Below, piece after piece: positions 41,740 to 50,252 of a stretch of 64,000 nt of DNA. The stretch lies in contig NZ_SRJC01000004.1 in the NCBI RefSeq assembly GCF_004684905.1, positions 62,001-126,000 of the forward strand. The letters run 5' to 3'. The notes under the pieces were generated by a model. It worked only from the letters and a program-made list of their open reading frames with translations. It did not search any database and was not told where the DNA came from. The stretch is from Halobacillus salinus. GTDB taxonomy: Bacteria; Bacillota; Bacilli; Bacillales; Halobacillaceae. How positions within the stretch are numbered: the first letter of the stretch is position 1; each line of letters starts with the position of its first letter. The translations under genes were made by a program, and so were the position numbers.

Positions 41740-41901
41740 ATGGCTAGAAAAGGAAACATTCAACCGCCTAGCGATTTCGCAAAGGCATTCAGCCAACCAA
41801 TGAAGTACAACCAGGCTTTTTCCAGAGAAACCGAGCACGAAGAAGACCACTCAGAAAGTGATGCAATGCTGCATCATTATACTGACCCAGAAGACAAATA
41901 G
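41740..41901 (+). CDS. Small hydrophilic protein (53 residues)
   Basis: This short frame starts six bases after a full AAGGAGGTGA ribosome-binding site and ends just before a terminator. The product is soluble, with a basic N-terminus (MARKGNIQPPSDF) and an acidic, His-rich tail (HEEDHSESDAMLHHYTDPEDK). I do not recognise a family. It may be a stress or sporulation protein, but nothing in the sequence proves that. Confidence 0.72.
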   Translation: MARKGNIQPPSDFAKAFSQPMKYNQAFSRETEHEEDHSESDAMLHHYTDPEDK

Positions 41902-41910
41902 AGCAGTTCC

Positions 41911-41935
41911 GCCTTGTGGTGGAAGGCTCTTTTTT
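41911..41935 (+). terminator. Terminator of the small gene at 41740
   Basis: GCCTT (41911-41915) pairs with AAGGC (41923-41927), followed by TCTTTTTTA. Confidence 0.75.
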
Positions 41936-42015
41936 ATTGGTATACGACCCTATATGACAGAATTTTCTGTTATGATAAACATATTACAAAAGCCAATAAA
42001 AGGATGAATCTACAT

Positions 42016-43416
42016 ATGACGAAACAGAAATGGCTGATGATCATTGGTGTACTTGCCATCTTTGCTGCCGGTGCCTACATTGCTACATCAGGCAGCGCAA
42101 CCAAACTGACCTCTGAACAAAAGCCGGAACGAAAAGCGAAGCCAGTCGACTTAGATGAACTGCCTGTTGATTGGAAAGAAGTCGAGTCAGAGGAAGAACT
42201 CGAAGCATTCTACACCAGGCACATCCCCGAACTACCTTTAGCTAGGGAAAAAGGTGTCACAACGTCCCCGGAAGACATGATGACAGTGGAAGGAAAAGAA
42301 GGACGTGTCCAAATCAATGAAGTATTACATGGTGGCAGGCAGATGACTTTCCTATTCAGCATGGACTTGTCATTGTTGGTAGACGAAGAGGAAAATTACT
42401 TTCAACCACCTCGGATCGATACAGTGGACATTAAAGAATCTGGCGATATTCCCGCTCAAACACTCCGTGGTTTCAGTGAATTGGATGAATCAAGTGCCAT
42501 CATTTTCGAGAATCGACTTTATGGCATTTTGCAAACCCAGCCCATCACCAAAGACGGAGAAACTGACCTAGAATCCTTTCCTATGGCGGAACCCATAAAT
42601 GCCGAGGCGAAGACCTCACTTAAAATCAATTTACAAGCTGATATATTACATACCGATCCCGTTCCCGTCTCCTACCAATACGATCCGGAGGAGCATAAGG
42701 TTGCGACAAGGGAATTCGAAGGCACTTATTCCAAAGATGGTGTCACGATCGAACCCAAGGAATTTGTGATGAGTCTGGAGAGCAATTACATTACGCTTTA
42801 CGTGAAAAGCGAAGATAAAGAGTTCAACCGTACACTAGAAGGCCGCCTTCAAATGGATGACCGCACGCAGCCTTTCAGTCCATACTTACAACCAATAGAA
42901 GGGGAAAAAGATATGTACAAAGCCTACTTCGGTACTTCCCCCGAAGTTCCTGAGGACATTGCTTTAAAGATCAGAAGCATTGATATGAAGGAAAACGAAT
43001 CCTTCAGCTTCACTTTTGATGTTCCGGAGTTAGGAGATCATGAGCGCTTCGAGAAGAATATCGACCGTACGGTAGCTGAAAAACACGGAACGGATATCTA
43101 TTTAGACCGCCTTCACTACCATGAACAGTACGGTATGAACTTTGCTTTAAATTATCGCCCTCAAGACCCGGAGCAAGACAAAATGATTGTCGGAACCATG
43201 AACAATTTCAACCCAGAACCGAACCCGAAAGATGTGAGCGTGACGACGGACAACGGGCAAAGTGGATATGCCAGAGTATCTGGCTCAAGGTTACAGTCTA
43301 ATGTAGACATTCAACCGGATCTCCTAGAAGGAGCATCAAGTGCCACCATCACATTCAACACCATTTCCGTTTCCCATAAAATCGACCACACCTTCGAAAT
43401 TTCCGAAGACAACTAA
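42016..43416 (+). CDS. Membrane-anchored extracytoplasmic protein of unknown function
   Basis: This protein of about 466 residues has an N-terminal signal-anchor helix (WLMIIGVLAIFAAGAYIAT), then a long, acidic, beta-rich extracytoplasmic part with no cysteine. The alternation of segments such as LHGGRQMTFLFSMDLSLLV and GTYSKDGVTIEPKEF recalls DUF4179/DUF5643-type domains, but I cannot assign it. ATG at 42016 lies 9-12 bases after AAAAGGAT; ATG at 42004 overlaps that site. A 14-bp palindrome ACAGAATTTTCTGT lies upstream at 41957-41970. It is convergent with the next gene. Confidence 0.75.
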   Translation: MTKQKWLMIIGVLAIFAAGAYIATSGSATKLTSEQKPERKAKPVDLDELPVDWKEVESEEELEAFYTRHIPELPLAREKGVTTSPEDMMTVEGKEGRVQINEVLHGGRQMTFLFSMDLSLLVDEEENYFQPPRIDTVDIKESGDIPAQTLRGFSELDESSAIIFENRLYGILQTQPITKDGETDLESFPMAEPINAEAKTSLKINLQADILHTDPVPVSYQYDPEEHKVATREFEGTYSKDGVTIEPKEFVMSLESNYITLYVKSEDKEFNRTLEGRLQMDDRTQPFSPYLQPIEGEKDMYKAYFGTSPEVPEDIALKIRSIDMKENESFSFTFDVPELGDHERFEKNIDRTVAEKHGTDIYLDRLHYHEQYGMNFALNYRPQDPEQDKMIVGTMNNFNPEPNPKDVSVTTDNGQSGYARVSGSRLQSNVDIQPDLLEGASSATITFNTISVSHKIDHTFEISEDN

Positions 43417-43443
43417 AAGCAGAGGGAGCCCCTCTGCTTTTAG
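43413..43443. terminator. Bidirectional terminator
   Basis: A 13-bp perfect stem (43413-43425 with 43431-43443) contains the stop codons of both convergent genes. Confidence 0.9.
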
Positions 43444-44210
43444 TTTGTTATTTTCGTGTCGATAAACCGGTGGATAGCATCATGGAACTGAGGGGAATGG
43501 GTCGCCGGAATTTGATGATACGCCCGCTCGATCATGTGGAACGTTACGTCCTTACACTGCCTGTAGTAAAACGAATGGTAGTTAATCCAAAATTCTTTCA
43601 CGCCATAAGCAAGCAGTACAGGCACCTTGATTTGAGACAACCGCTCACTGCAATCGTAATGAAGAGCCGCATCGTAATACTCATACCAAACATCTGGGTC
43701 GGACTTCGCCATGTGCTCACACAACTCACGTTTGATCTCAGCGCTTCTGAAATGGGAATGACTCAACAATTTGGCTAATGTCTCTGTACTTTGGTGTACC
43801 CACTGCATGCCGACAGAGAACTCGAAATGCAGCATACCTGTGTCCACTTTAGGAAATCCTCCTGCTAGTACGACCCCCTTCACACGGTCTGGATGAGACA
43901 GCGTCAACTCTTGCGCAACCATTCCACCACACGAATACCCAACTACAATCACCTGATCCAACTTCAAATGATCCAACAACTCCGCGACTTCATCTGCGAA
44001 GAAACGAATATCTGGTTCTTGCGTGACCGTTTCTGAATCCCCATTCCCACTTAAATCAGGAAAAATCACCCGATAGTGCTCAGCTAAAGGGTGCTGCATT
44101 TTAAATACTTTTCTACCCATGCCAGGTGGGTGGATGAATACAAATGCTTCTCCATTACCTTTATCGTCGTAGTATAACTGTTTGCCTTGTTTATTCGTAT
44201 AGTACGGCAT
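43440..44210 (-). CDS. Alpha/beta hydrolase
   Basis: This 256-residue serine hydrolase has the oxyanion motif FIHPPGMG, the nucleophile elbow VVGYSCGGMVAQ, an acidic residue region near VLLAYGVKEFW and a late His in RAYHQIPATH. It belongs to the AB_hydrolase_1 group, which includes esterases and haloperoxidase-like enzymes; substrate unknown. ATG at 44210 follows CGGAGG at good spacing, seven codons inside the longest frame. Confidence 0.87.
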   Translation of the reverse strand: MPYYTNKQGKQLYYDDKGNGEAFVFIHPPGMGRKVFKMQHPLAEHYRVIFPDLSGNGDSETVTQEPDIRFFADEVAELLDHLKLDQVIVVGYSCGGMVAQELTLSHPDRVKGVVLAGGFPKVDTGMLHFEFSVGMQWVHQSTETLAKLLSHSHFRSAEIKRELCEHMAKSDPDVWYEYYDAALHYDCSERLSQIKVPVLLAYGVKEFWINYHSFYYRQCKDVTFHMIERAYHQIPATHSPQFHDAIHRFIDTKITN

Positions 44211-44306
44211 ATAGGGTCCTCCGCTCTTCACTCGTTCTTCCTATCCTTTGCAAAAGGACGAACCCTATACCAACTATGTCGATTTACGTAACAATCGTTG
44301 CTAGCG

Positions 44307-44336
44307 TTGACACTTCAAATTATCCAGTCGTACACT
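44307..44336 (+). promoter_or_regulatory. SigA promoter of sco
   Basis: TTGACA (44307-44312) and TACACT (44331-44336) are separated by 18 bases, about 35 bases before the start codon. Confidence 0.65.
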
Positions 44337-44370
44337 TAATGAAAAGCGTTTATTTAGGAAGGGGAACATT

Positions 44371-44982
44371 ATGAAACGATTGCACTTGATAGGATGGGTC
44401 GGAGTCATTCTTCTTTTGCTCAGTGCTTGTGGAACGAGCGAAGAGAATAATGCAGCAAATGGAACAGAAGGAATGGAGAACACATTAGGCTGGGAGGTCG
44501 GCACACTCGAAGCGACCACTCATGCGGGAGAATCTTTTTCAACAGATGACATGGACGGAACTGTCTACATAGCTGATTTCATCTTCACCTCATGTGAGAC
44601 CGTCTGCCCACCGATGACACGGAATATGGTTCAACTCCAGCAAAAAATGCAAGAAGAAGGAGTAGAAGCTGAGATTGTCTCGTTCAGTGTAGACCCGAAC
44701 GTAGACACTCCAGAAAAGCTCACTCAATTCGGTGAAAAATACGGAGCAGACCTCGACAGCAATTGGACGTTTGTCACAGGCTATGAACAGCAAACAATCG
44801 CAGACTTCGCCAAGAGCAGTTTTAAAACACAGGCGGATAAAATTCAAGACAATGATCAAGTCATTCACGGATCTTCCTTTTATTTGGTCAGCAAGGATGG
44901 CATTGTCTTGAAAAAATACAGCGGAGCACAAGAAGTGCCTTATGACGAAATCATCGCCGATGCCAAAAAAGCAGCAAAATAA
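44371..44982 (+). CDS. sco: SCO1/SenC family copper chaperone lipoprotein
   Basis: This 203-residue lipoprotein (lipobox LLSAC, Cys20) has a thioredoxin-like fold. It has the copper ligands C75 and C79 (FTSCETVCPP) and H166 (VIHGSSFY). BsSco (YpmQ) delivers copper to the CuA site of cytochrome c oxidase on the outer face of the membrane. It is a single gene with its own promoter and terminator. Confidence 0.94.
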   Translation: MKRLHLIGWVGVILLLLSACGTSEENNAANGTEGMENTLGWEVGTLEATTHAGESFSTDDMDGTVYIADFIFTSCETVCPPMTRNMVQLQQKMQEEGVEAEIVSFSVDPNVDTPEKLTQFGEKYGADLDSNWTFVTGYEQQTIADFAKSSFKTQADKIQDNDQVIHGSSFYLVSKDGIVLKKYSGAQEVPYDEIIADAKKAAK

Positions 44983-44984
44983 AA

Positions 44985-45015
44985 AATCCCCTCTGAATTC
45001 TGTTCAGAGGGGATT
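44985..45015. terminator. Bidirectional terminator between sco and the DUF1002 gene
   Basis: A perfect 13-bp stem AATCCCCTCTGAA/TTCAGAGGGGATT has a 5-base loop and an upstream A-run. Confidence 0.9.
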
Positions 45016-45018
45016 CGT

Positions 45019-45921
45019 TTATTCACCGATCAGTGAGTTGAAGAAATTCGCTAGCGCACGGAAAAAGTCCTGAATTGCAGAAACAATCCTGTTCCAAAAG
45101 CCGTCATCATTGATTAAGTCTTGCAAACCATTCGTCAAGTCGTTCAATTGATTACGGACTTGGTCGAAATCTATATTCAAGTTCCGCATTTTATCAAATA
45201 GATCAGCCAATCGCTGGCGATCTTCTGGACTGAGTTCAATATTCAACGATTGCAGTTGCTCTTGAACAATCTGCTCCACTTCTTCTTTGGTAGCAGGGTC
45301 TTGTTCGGCAATCGCCTTTTTAATTTCTGTCAGTAATTCACTTATTTTCGCTTGGTCAATCCCTTGTTCCTCGGCGATTTCTGTGGCAATATCCAGCTCT
45401 TCACTGGCTACTTGCATGCGATCTTCGTCGAGTTTGACGCCTTTTGCATCGTACGCTTTATAAATCCCCGTCAGCGCAGAATGCCCGCTCACTTTCACGG
45501 AAGATGCGACCAGTACATCTGCATTCTCGACTCCTGCTGTTAGCAAGGCGTTTGTGTACATTTCTTTCGATACTTGTGTAATATTATCGGGCGTGACTAT
45601 TTCAATATTCAAGCCTTGTCCATTGTCTTGGTGTATGATTTTCACAGATGAGTACATGTTAGAGTTCGGGTTGCCCCCGATGTAGTTTGCTAAATCTTGA
45701 CCATTGACTGTAAACTCATCGACCTGCTCATGCTGATTGACTTCAAGCAGCTCTTTCACTTCTGCTTTTTGGGCATCCGTCAAAGCTTCTCCGTACACAA
45801 CAATCGGTAAACCGAGCTTTTCGTTGATTCCTTGATCCCCAGACGATGCTAACGCCGTACTAGGTAGAACCAAGCTGAACAAAACCAGATAAACCGCAAC
45901 AATCGTAAGCCATTTTTTCAT
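45019..45921 (-). CDS. DUF1002 family secreted protein (YpuA-like)
   Basis: This 300-residue protein has a signal peptide (MKKWLTIVAVYLVLFSLVLPSTALA) and the DUF1002 pattern LPIVVYGEALTDAQK, then IVTPDNITQVSKEMYTNALLTAGVENADVLVASS. The second half is helical and acidic and ends with an amphipathic segment FFRALANFFNSLIGE. Bacillus YpuA is SigM-dependent, which suggests an envelope role, but its activity is unknown. Confidence 0.88.
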   Translation of the reverse strand: MKKWLTIVAVYLVLFSLVLPSTALASSGDQGINEKLGLPIVVYGEALTDAQKAEVKELLEVNQHEQVDEFTVNGQDLANYIGGNPNSNMYSSVKIIHQDNGQGLNIEIVTPDNITQVSKEMYTNALLTAGVENADVLVASSVKVSGHSALTGIYKAYDAKGVKLDEDRMQVASEELDIATEIAEEQGIDQAKISELLTEIKKAIAEQDPATKEEVEQIVQEQLQSLNIELSPEDRQRLADLFDKMRNLNIDFDQVRNQLNDLTNGLQDLINDDGFWNRIVSAIQDFFRALANFFNSLIGE

Positions 45922-46055
45922 TAACCATTCTCCTTACTTATCATTCAAAAAAGTCTATGCCTCACCTTCCCCCTATTATACCTCAGCAGAACGCTCGCAC
46001 CTACTGTTTCTTTTCATTACAATGGAAGTGGACATATTAGAGAGGAAGTGAGCTT

Positions 46056-46445
46056 ATGGTGCTCCTTAAACGACTCGGATTATATGTATTCGTCATCGCT
46101 TTCTTTTTTGCAGGTGTGACCCACTTCATTTATGACCACGGTTTTGCAGCTATGCTCCCTGGTTGGGTACCACTCAAACTAGAGATCGTTTACGTAAGTG
46201 GAATCGTAGAGTGGCTGCTTGCACTCCTCTTGATCTTCCCTCAGACAAGAAGAGCAGCCGGCATTGCAACTGCCATCTTTCTGGTGCTTGTCGTTCCAGC
46301 TAATTTCTATGCGGCTATTTACAACATTCCTGCGCCGTGGAGTGAAGAATCTAATCAAACTGCTCTGTGGATCCGGATTTTATTCCAACCATTATTGATT
46401 TGGTGGGTTTTAGCCGTATCGAAAGAGTCGAATCGCACGTTCTGA
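46056..46445 (+). CDS. DoxX-like small membrane protein
   Basis: This 129-residue protein has four transmembrane helices and the DoxX-type opening FVIAFFFAGVTHFIYDHGFAAMLPGWVP, followed by YVSGIVEWLLALLL. DoxX-like proteins often act with redox enzymes; no precise function is known. The ATG follows GAGGAAGTGA. It lies 33 bases upstream of the yfkM-like gene on the same strand and probably shares its transcript. Confidence 0.85.
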   Translation: MVLLKRLGLYVFVIAFFFAGVTHFIYDHGFAAMLPGWVPLKLEIVYVSGIVEWLLALLLIFPQTRRAAGIATAIFLVLVVPANFYAAIYNIPAPWSEESNQTALWIRILFQPLLIWWVLAVSKESNRTF

Positions 46446-46478
46446 TTTGATACACTGAAAAACAAAAGGAGGATGTTT

Positions 46479-47003
46479 ATGCGTTTAGAAGGTAAGAAAG
46501 TCATTGCTCTTGTCAGTAAAGACTTCGAAGATCTCGAACTATGGTATCCCCTTCTCCGTTTACAGGAAGAAGGCGCAACCGTTCACTTAGTAGGGGAAAA
46601 AGCAGGAGAAGAGTATCCTGGAAAATACGGAGTACCCGCGACATCGGATTATGCTTTCGATGACATCACCCCATCAGACTACGATGGCATCCTTGTTCCA
46701 GGAGGTTGGTCTCCGGACAAATTACGCCGCTATGACCAAGTCATGGATATGATCCACCATATGGATGAAAAGGAAAAACCAATCGGCCAAATTTGCCACG
46801 CTGGATGGGTATTGATCTCTGCAGACATTCTTAAAGGACGAAAAGTTACCAGCACGCCCGGCATTAAACATGACATGATGAATGCAGGCGCAACATGGGT
46901 CGATGAAGCCGTTGTGCAGGACGGTCACATCATCTCTGCCCGTCGTCCACCAGATCTACCACCTTACGCAAAAGCTTTTGCCGATGCCTTAGCAGAGCAA
47001 TAA
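46479..47003 (+). CDS. yfkM: DJ-1/PfpI family protein (YfkM-like general stress protein 18)
   Basis: This 174-residue DJ-1/PfpI protein has the nucleophile Cys106 in IGQICHAGW, the supporting Glu in KDFEDLELWYP near residue 17 and a third element in GIKHDMMNAGA. Related proteins protect against glyoxals or act as small-molecule hydrolases; the peptidase role is doubtful. It resembles B. subtilis YfkM, a SigB-regulated stress protein. ATG at 46479 follows AGGAGGATGTTT; an ATG two codons upstream overlaps the ribosome-binding region. Confidence 0.9.
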   Translation: MRLEGKKVIALVSKDFEDLELWYPLLRLQEEGATVHLVGEKAGEEYPGKYGVPATSDYAFDDITPSDYDGILVPGGWSPDKLRRYDQVMDMIHHMDEKEKPIGQICHAGWVLISADILKGRKVTSTPGIKHDMMNAGATWVDEAVVQDGHIISARRPPDLPPYAKAFADALAEQ

Positions 47004-47012
47004 AAGATAAAG

Positions 47013-47042
47013 AAAAACGGACCCGACAACGGGTCCGTTTTT
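47013..47042 (+). terminator. Terminator of the doxX-yfkM pair
   Basis: A perfect 13-bp stem AAAAACGGACCCG/CGGGTCCGTTTTT has a 4-base loop and a T-rich end. Confidence 0.93.
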
Positions 47043-47059
47043 CAGTTAATTTAAATAAC

Positions 47060-47228
47060 GGTTCTGTTATTAGATCAGTGGACCGCGGGGTGGAAAACAG
47101 CTCGCTTTCCGCGGCGGACGCCGAGCCTCCTCGGGCTAGCGCCCTGTGGGGTCTCGCCGTTGTCCGTGCATCCCGCAGGAGTCTCACAGTTTTCCACCCC
47201 ACTATACTAAAGATTAGAGTACAGAACC
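47060..47228 (+). repeat. Dispersed hairpin repeat, copy B (169 bp)
   Basis: It has the same GGTTCTGT and ACAGAACC ends as copy A (8460-8629), and the same GGGGTGGAAAA/TTTTCCACCCC arms. The core between TTTCCGCGGCGG and GCAGGAGTCTC is nearly identical. Like copy A it lies just downstream of a rightward gene and in the same orientation. The interval 47004-47475 holds this copy, the degraded copy E and no gene. Confidence 0.85.
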
Positions 47229-47285
47229 TAACGCTATTAACCGGGTTTTGCCATACACGCTTCATTTAAAACAGAGAACATAAGA

Positions 47286-47413
47286 GGTTTGTCCTTCCTA
47301 CTGCAAAGGGGCGGAGAAACGGGGGGAGACTCCTACGAAAGCATAATGCAGTCTGATGCCCAGCGGCCTCCCATGTAAAGCGACTCCTTTCTCCTCTCCC
47401 GCCTCATAAAACC
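47286..47413 (-). repeat. Dispersed hairpin repeat, copy E (degraded, inverted)
   Basis: Read on the minus strand it runs GGTTTTAT, GGAGAAAGGAGTCGCTTTAC, TTTCGTAGGAGTCTCC, CGTTTCTCC and ACAAACC, in family order with internal loss (about 128 bp). It lies 57 bases from copy B, in opposite orientation. Confidence 0.45.
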
Positions 47414-47475
47414 TAATGGAACCGACAGAAATCCCTCGACACTCCGAAAAGGTGACAATTCCAATCGGCTCATTT

Positions 47476-48624
47476 TTATTTTTCCATGGCACGTTTGGCA
47501 AGCATACTGATGACCGCATCATCCATGGGTGGATTGTGCAAGCCAGCCCGGACGTCACGGTAATATTTTTCAAAAGCATTTTGCTTGGATAGACCGCGTC
47601 CTCCGGCAATCCGCATCGCAAGGTCGACGACTTCGTTCGCCGTGTTCGTAACAGCAAGCTTGACTGCTGCAAGATCGGCGCTGATTTCATCACGACGCTC
47701 CGGTTCCTCATCCCATTGCTTCGCTACGCTGTATAAATAGGAGTGTGCTTGCATGAGTTTCCATTCCATTTGTCCGATTTTCTCTTGGATATGGGGAACT
47801 TCTGAAATCGTAGTATCCAAGCTATTCGGTTGAAAGCTCTGGGCAAATGCAATGGCATCATTGCGAGCTGCGACCGCAATTCCAAGGTAACAAGCGGGAA
47901 TATGCAACAACCAACCTTTTGGTGAAGCTTTCTTATCGCCTTTCACTTCGACAAGGTCCTCTACATTCAATTCCACATTCTCAAGCACTAGGTCATGGCT
48001 GCCTGTTCCTCTCATTCCAAGCGTATCCCATGTGTGTTCTACTTTCAGTCCAGGCTGATGACGATCAATTAGAAACCACCCGACCTGATCAAGATCCTCC
48101 ACGTAGGCAGAAACGATGTAGTAATCCAAGTGATCCGCCATCGAAGTGAATGACTTACGACCTATGACCACATATTGGTTGCCGTCTCTTACAGCTTTCG
48201 TCTCTGGAATTCCTCCACGAGTCGGACTGCCTGTTGCAGGCTCTGTGGCTGCGCGATTTACCACCTTCTGCTCTTCCCGCACTTCTTTGGCCAATCGCTC
48301 AAAAGCGTGTGGTTCCCACAGCGAATCAAGCGACAGTTCCATCATCACTCCTACATGCCACCCGATGGAAAGGGCTACAGAACCGTCTCCTTCTGCAATC
48401 TTTTCTTGAATCAGCAGAAACTCGTATAAAGACAGTCCTTCTTTTTCAACCGGAAGCGATGGATATCCTTCGCTCTTGATCACCTTCAGTGTTTCAGGTG
48501 AGAAATTAGCGTCTTCGTCTGTTTGTTGAATATGTTTTCTTGCCTCTTGGGCAATTCGAGACGCTTTATCCAGCAGCTCTTGGTGACGTTCGTTTTTCAC
48601 CAATGCATCAAACATCGATTTCAT
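47476..48624 (-). CDS. Acyl-CoA dehydrogenase family protein (YdbM-like)
   Basis: This 382-residue flavoprotein has the three-part acyl-CoA dehydrogenase layout. Visible are AATEPATGSPTRGG (the FAD/substrate region), FLIDRHQPGLKVEHTWDTLGMRGTGSHDLVLENVEL, and the C-terminal AMRIAGGRGLSKQNAFEKYYRDVRAGLHNPPMDDA. It resembles B. subtilis YdbM. No acyl-CoA ligase or enoyl-CoA hydratase is adjacent, so the substrate is open; desulfurisation or nitroalkane-type activities also occur in the family. GCAGGAG precedes the ATG. Confidence 0.88.
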   Translation of the reverse strand: MKSMFDALVKNERHQELLDKASRIAQEARKHIQQTDEDANFSPETLKVIKSEGYPSLPVEKEGLSLYEFLLIQEKIAEGDGSVALSIGWHVGVMMELSLDSLWEPHAFERLAKEVREEQKVVNRAATEPATGSPTRGGIPETKAVRDGNQYVVIGRKSFTSMADHLDYYIVSAYVEDLDQVGWFLIDRHQPGLKVEHTWDTLGMRGTGSHDLVLENVELNVEDLVEVKGDKKASPKGWLLHIPACYLGIAVAARNDAIAFAQSFQPNSLDTTISEVPHIQEKIGQMEWKLMQAHSYLYSVAKQWDEEPERRDEISADLAAVKLAVTNTANEVVDLAMRIAGGRGLSKQNAFEKYYRDVRAGLHNPPMDDAVISMLAKRAMEK

Positions 48625-48721
48625 TTAGTTTCACTCCTGCATAGATTTTATTTAAATCATACAAAAACACTCGGCTTTAAGCTAGTGACTCGCTCAGAGT
48701 ATTCCCTATATCTTCCTATGT

Positions 48722-48748
48722 AAAAAGCCCGACCATGAAAGTCGGGCT
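48722..48748 (-). terminator. Terminator of ytvA
   Basis: AGCCCGAC (48726-48733) pairs with GTCGGGCT (48741-48748), followed leftward by five T. Confidence 0.88.
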
Positions 48749-48756
48749 CTTCGCTA

Positions 48757-49554
48757 TTATCGTATGGAATAGAGCGCCTGTTTAACAGATGCGTATGTTA
48801 GAAGAGATAAGTCGGAAAAATCAGCATACGGAGTGCTTTGGATAGCGAAAGAAGGCTTTATTCCGGTGATAACTAACGTTGTACCCATCAGGTCAAGCAG
48901 TTGATTCATTTGGTAGATCCCCATGTGGACGCCTTCGTTATAAGAATGAACCGCAGACATGTCCATAATTAAGAAATCATCCTTGGACTCTTTCACATGA
49001 TGGCTCACAGACTCAAGCATTTGCTGCAAGCGTTCATCATCTAGCGTACCAACTAGAGGTAAAACAGAGATTCCTTCCTCTAAGGGAACGATCGGAGTGG
49101 ATAAGCGCTTCACTTCTGACAAGTAATGACCGATCAACTCTTCTTGCTCCCGTCGTTTCGTCACATCCTTCTGGACGCCTACGAAATATTTCTGTCCCAT
49201 TTGTTCAATAAAGACAGAAAAGATTTGGAGTTCGTTCCAAAACGGTGAACCATCTTTCTTGTAATTCTTGATTTCGACTGTCACCGTTTCATCCTGTGCC
49301 ATTCCTTTTCGAATCTTCTCTACAGCTACCTGGGTCGTATCATCTCCTTGAAGGAAGCGACAGTTACGCCCTAGGATCTCCTCGCTTTCATAACCCGTCA
49401 AATCTTTGAACCCTTGGTTGCAGTAAATCATGGGGTTATCTTCTTGTTCGGGATCTGTAATGACTACCCCAGCCCCAACTCGATCAATGGCTGCTTTAAT
49501 AAACTCGTTCTGCTGGATTTCTTCTAATTTTGAGAATGTATAATGATGATCCAT
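48757..49554 (-). CDS. ytvA: LOV-STAS blue-light photoreceptor (YtvA homologue)
   Basis: This 265-residue protein has an N-terminal LOV domain with the photoactive Cys65 in GRNCRFLQG and the flavin-binding NYKKDGSPFWNELQIFSVF. A J-alpha linker (REQEELIGHYLSEV) and a C-terminal STAS domain follow. B. subtilis YtvA sits in the stressosome and, on blue light, activates the SigB general stress response. Length and domain order match. It is a single gene with its own terminator. Stress-type genes elsewhere in the window (ydaG-like, yfkM-like) may be downstream targets, which is inference. Confidence 0.95.
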   Translation of the reverse strand: MDHHYTFSKLEEIQQNEFIKAAIDRVGAGVVITDPEQEDNPMIYCNQGFKDLTGYESEEILGRNCRFLQGDDTTQVAVEKIRKGMAQDETVTVEIKNYKKDGSPFWNELQIFSVFIEQMGQKYFVGVQKDVTKRREQEELIGHYLSEVKRLSTPIVPLEEGISVLPLVGTLDDERLQQMLESVSHHVKESKDDFLIMDMSAVHSYNEGVHMGIYQMNQLLDLMGTTLVITGIKPSFAIQSTPYADFSDLSLLTYASVKQALYSIR

Positions 49555-49798
49555 CTCGATCGATCTCCTTTGAAAATGGATTGAATACTTTTATAGTAAA
49601 ATGAATCTCGGAAAATTTCCAATCAAACCATTAAAATGACATAGTGCCGATGGTTCTTTCTTGCCCTTTGAAACTTATCCATGCCGCTCCACATGTTTGG
49701 TATCATGTTTTTATGTAATAATCACTAAGGGAACGCTTATGTTTACAGTATATCAAAAAGTCGCTTTTCCCTCACCTTGCTCTTTTTTTTTCCAAACA

Positions 49799-49830
49799 AA
49801 AAAGGCATGTTCCAAATGGAAACATACCTT
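49799..49830 (-). terminator. Terminator of the 30-residue small gene
   Basis: AAGGCATGTTCCA (49802-49814) pairs with TGGAAACATACCTT (49817-49830), followed leftward by TTTTTTGTTTGG. It lies 46 bases past the stop codon of the small leftward frame. Confidence 0.7.
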
Positions 49831-49875
49831 GATTCTCGGGATGTTATGGACGGATTTTTTGGTAAGTATCGCTCT

Positions 49876-49968
49876 TTACCTAGTCTCTTCCTTCGGTGCT
49901 TTGTAAACCTTCTCTACTTCTACGCCCAGCGTCTTCAGGTAGTCGACAATCTGGTCTAGGGTTTTCAT
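49876..49968 (-). CDS. Small protein (30 residues)
   Basis: A 30-codon frame starts five bases after GAGGTG and is followed by a clear terminator, which together make a complete small transcription unit. The product is helical and charged (MKTLDQIVDYLKTLGVEVEK, then VYKAPKEETR). I recognise no family. The surrounding intergenic stretches (49555-49875 and 49969-50252) show no other supported gene. Confidence 0.6.
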   Translation of the reverse strand: MKTLDQIVDYLKTLGVEVEKVYKAPKEETR

Positions 49969-50252
49969 GTTTTCACCTCAGTATAATGATCAAGATTTGG
50001 CTCGAAACCACACCAATTCGTTCCGACAAACTTCTTTACGATAACGGCTCAAAAAACGTTTCACTTGCTTCCACCCCTACGATACCCTCTAACCGTCAAA
50101 GGTATGCAGAAGTCATGGAATTTAATGTTTTAATTTGCCGATTCAGGTCTTCCCTCTATTAGGTGTACTTCGACTTGAACCATCCAATCCCCTCTCTATT
50201 TCCCCATCATAACAAAAAAATCGTTCTTCAAATATCATCATTTTGTGACAAT

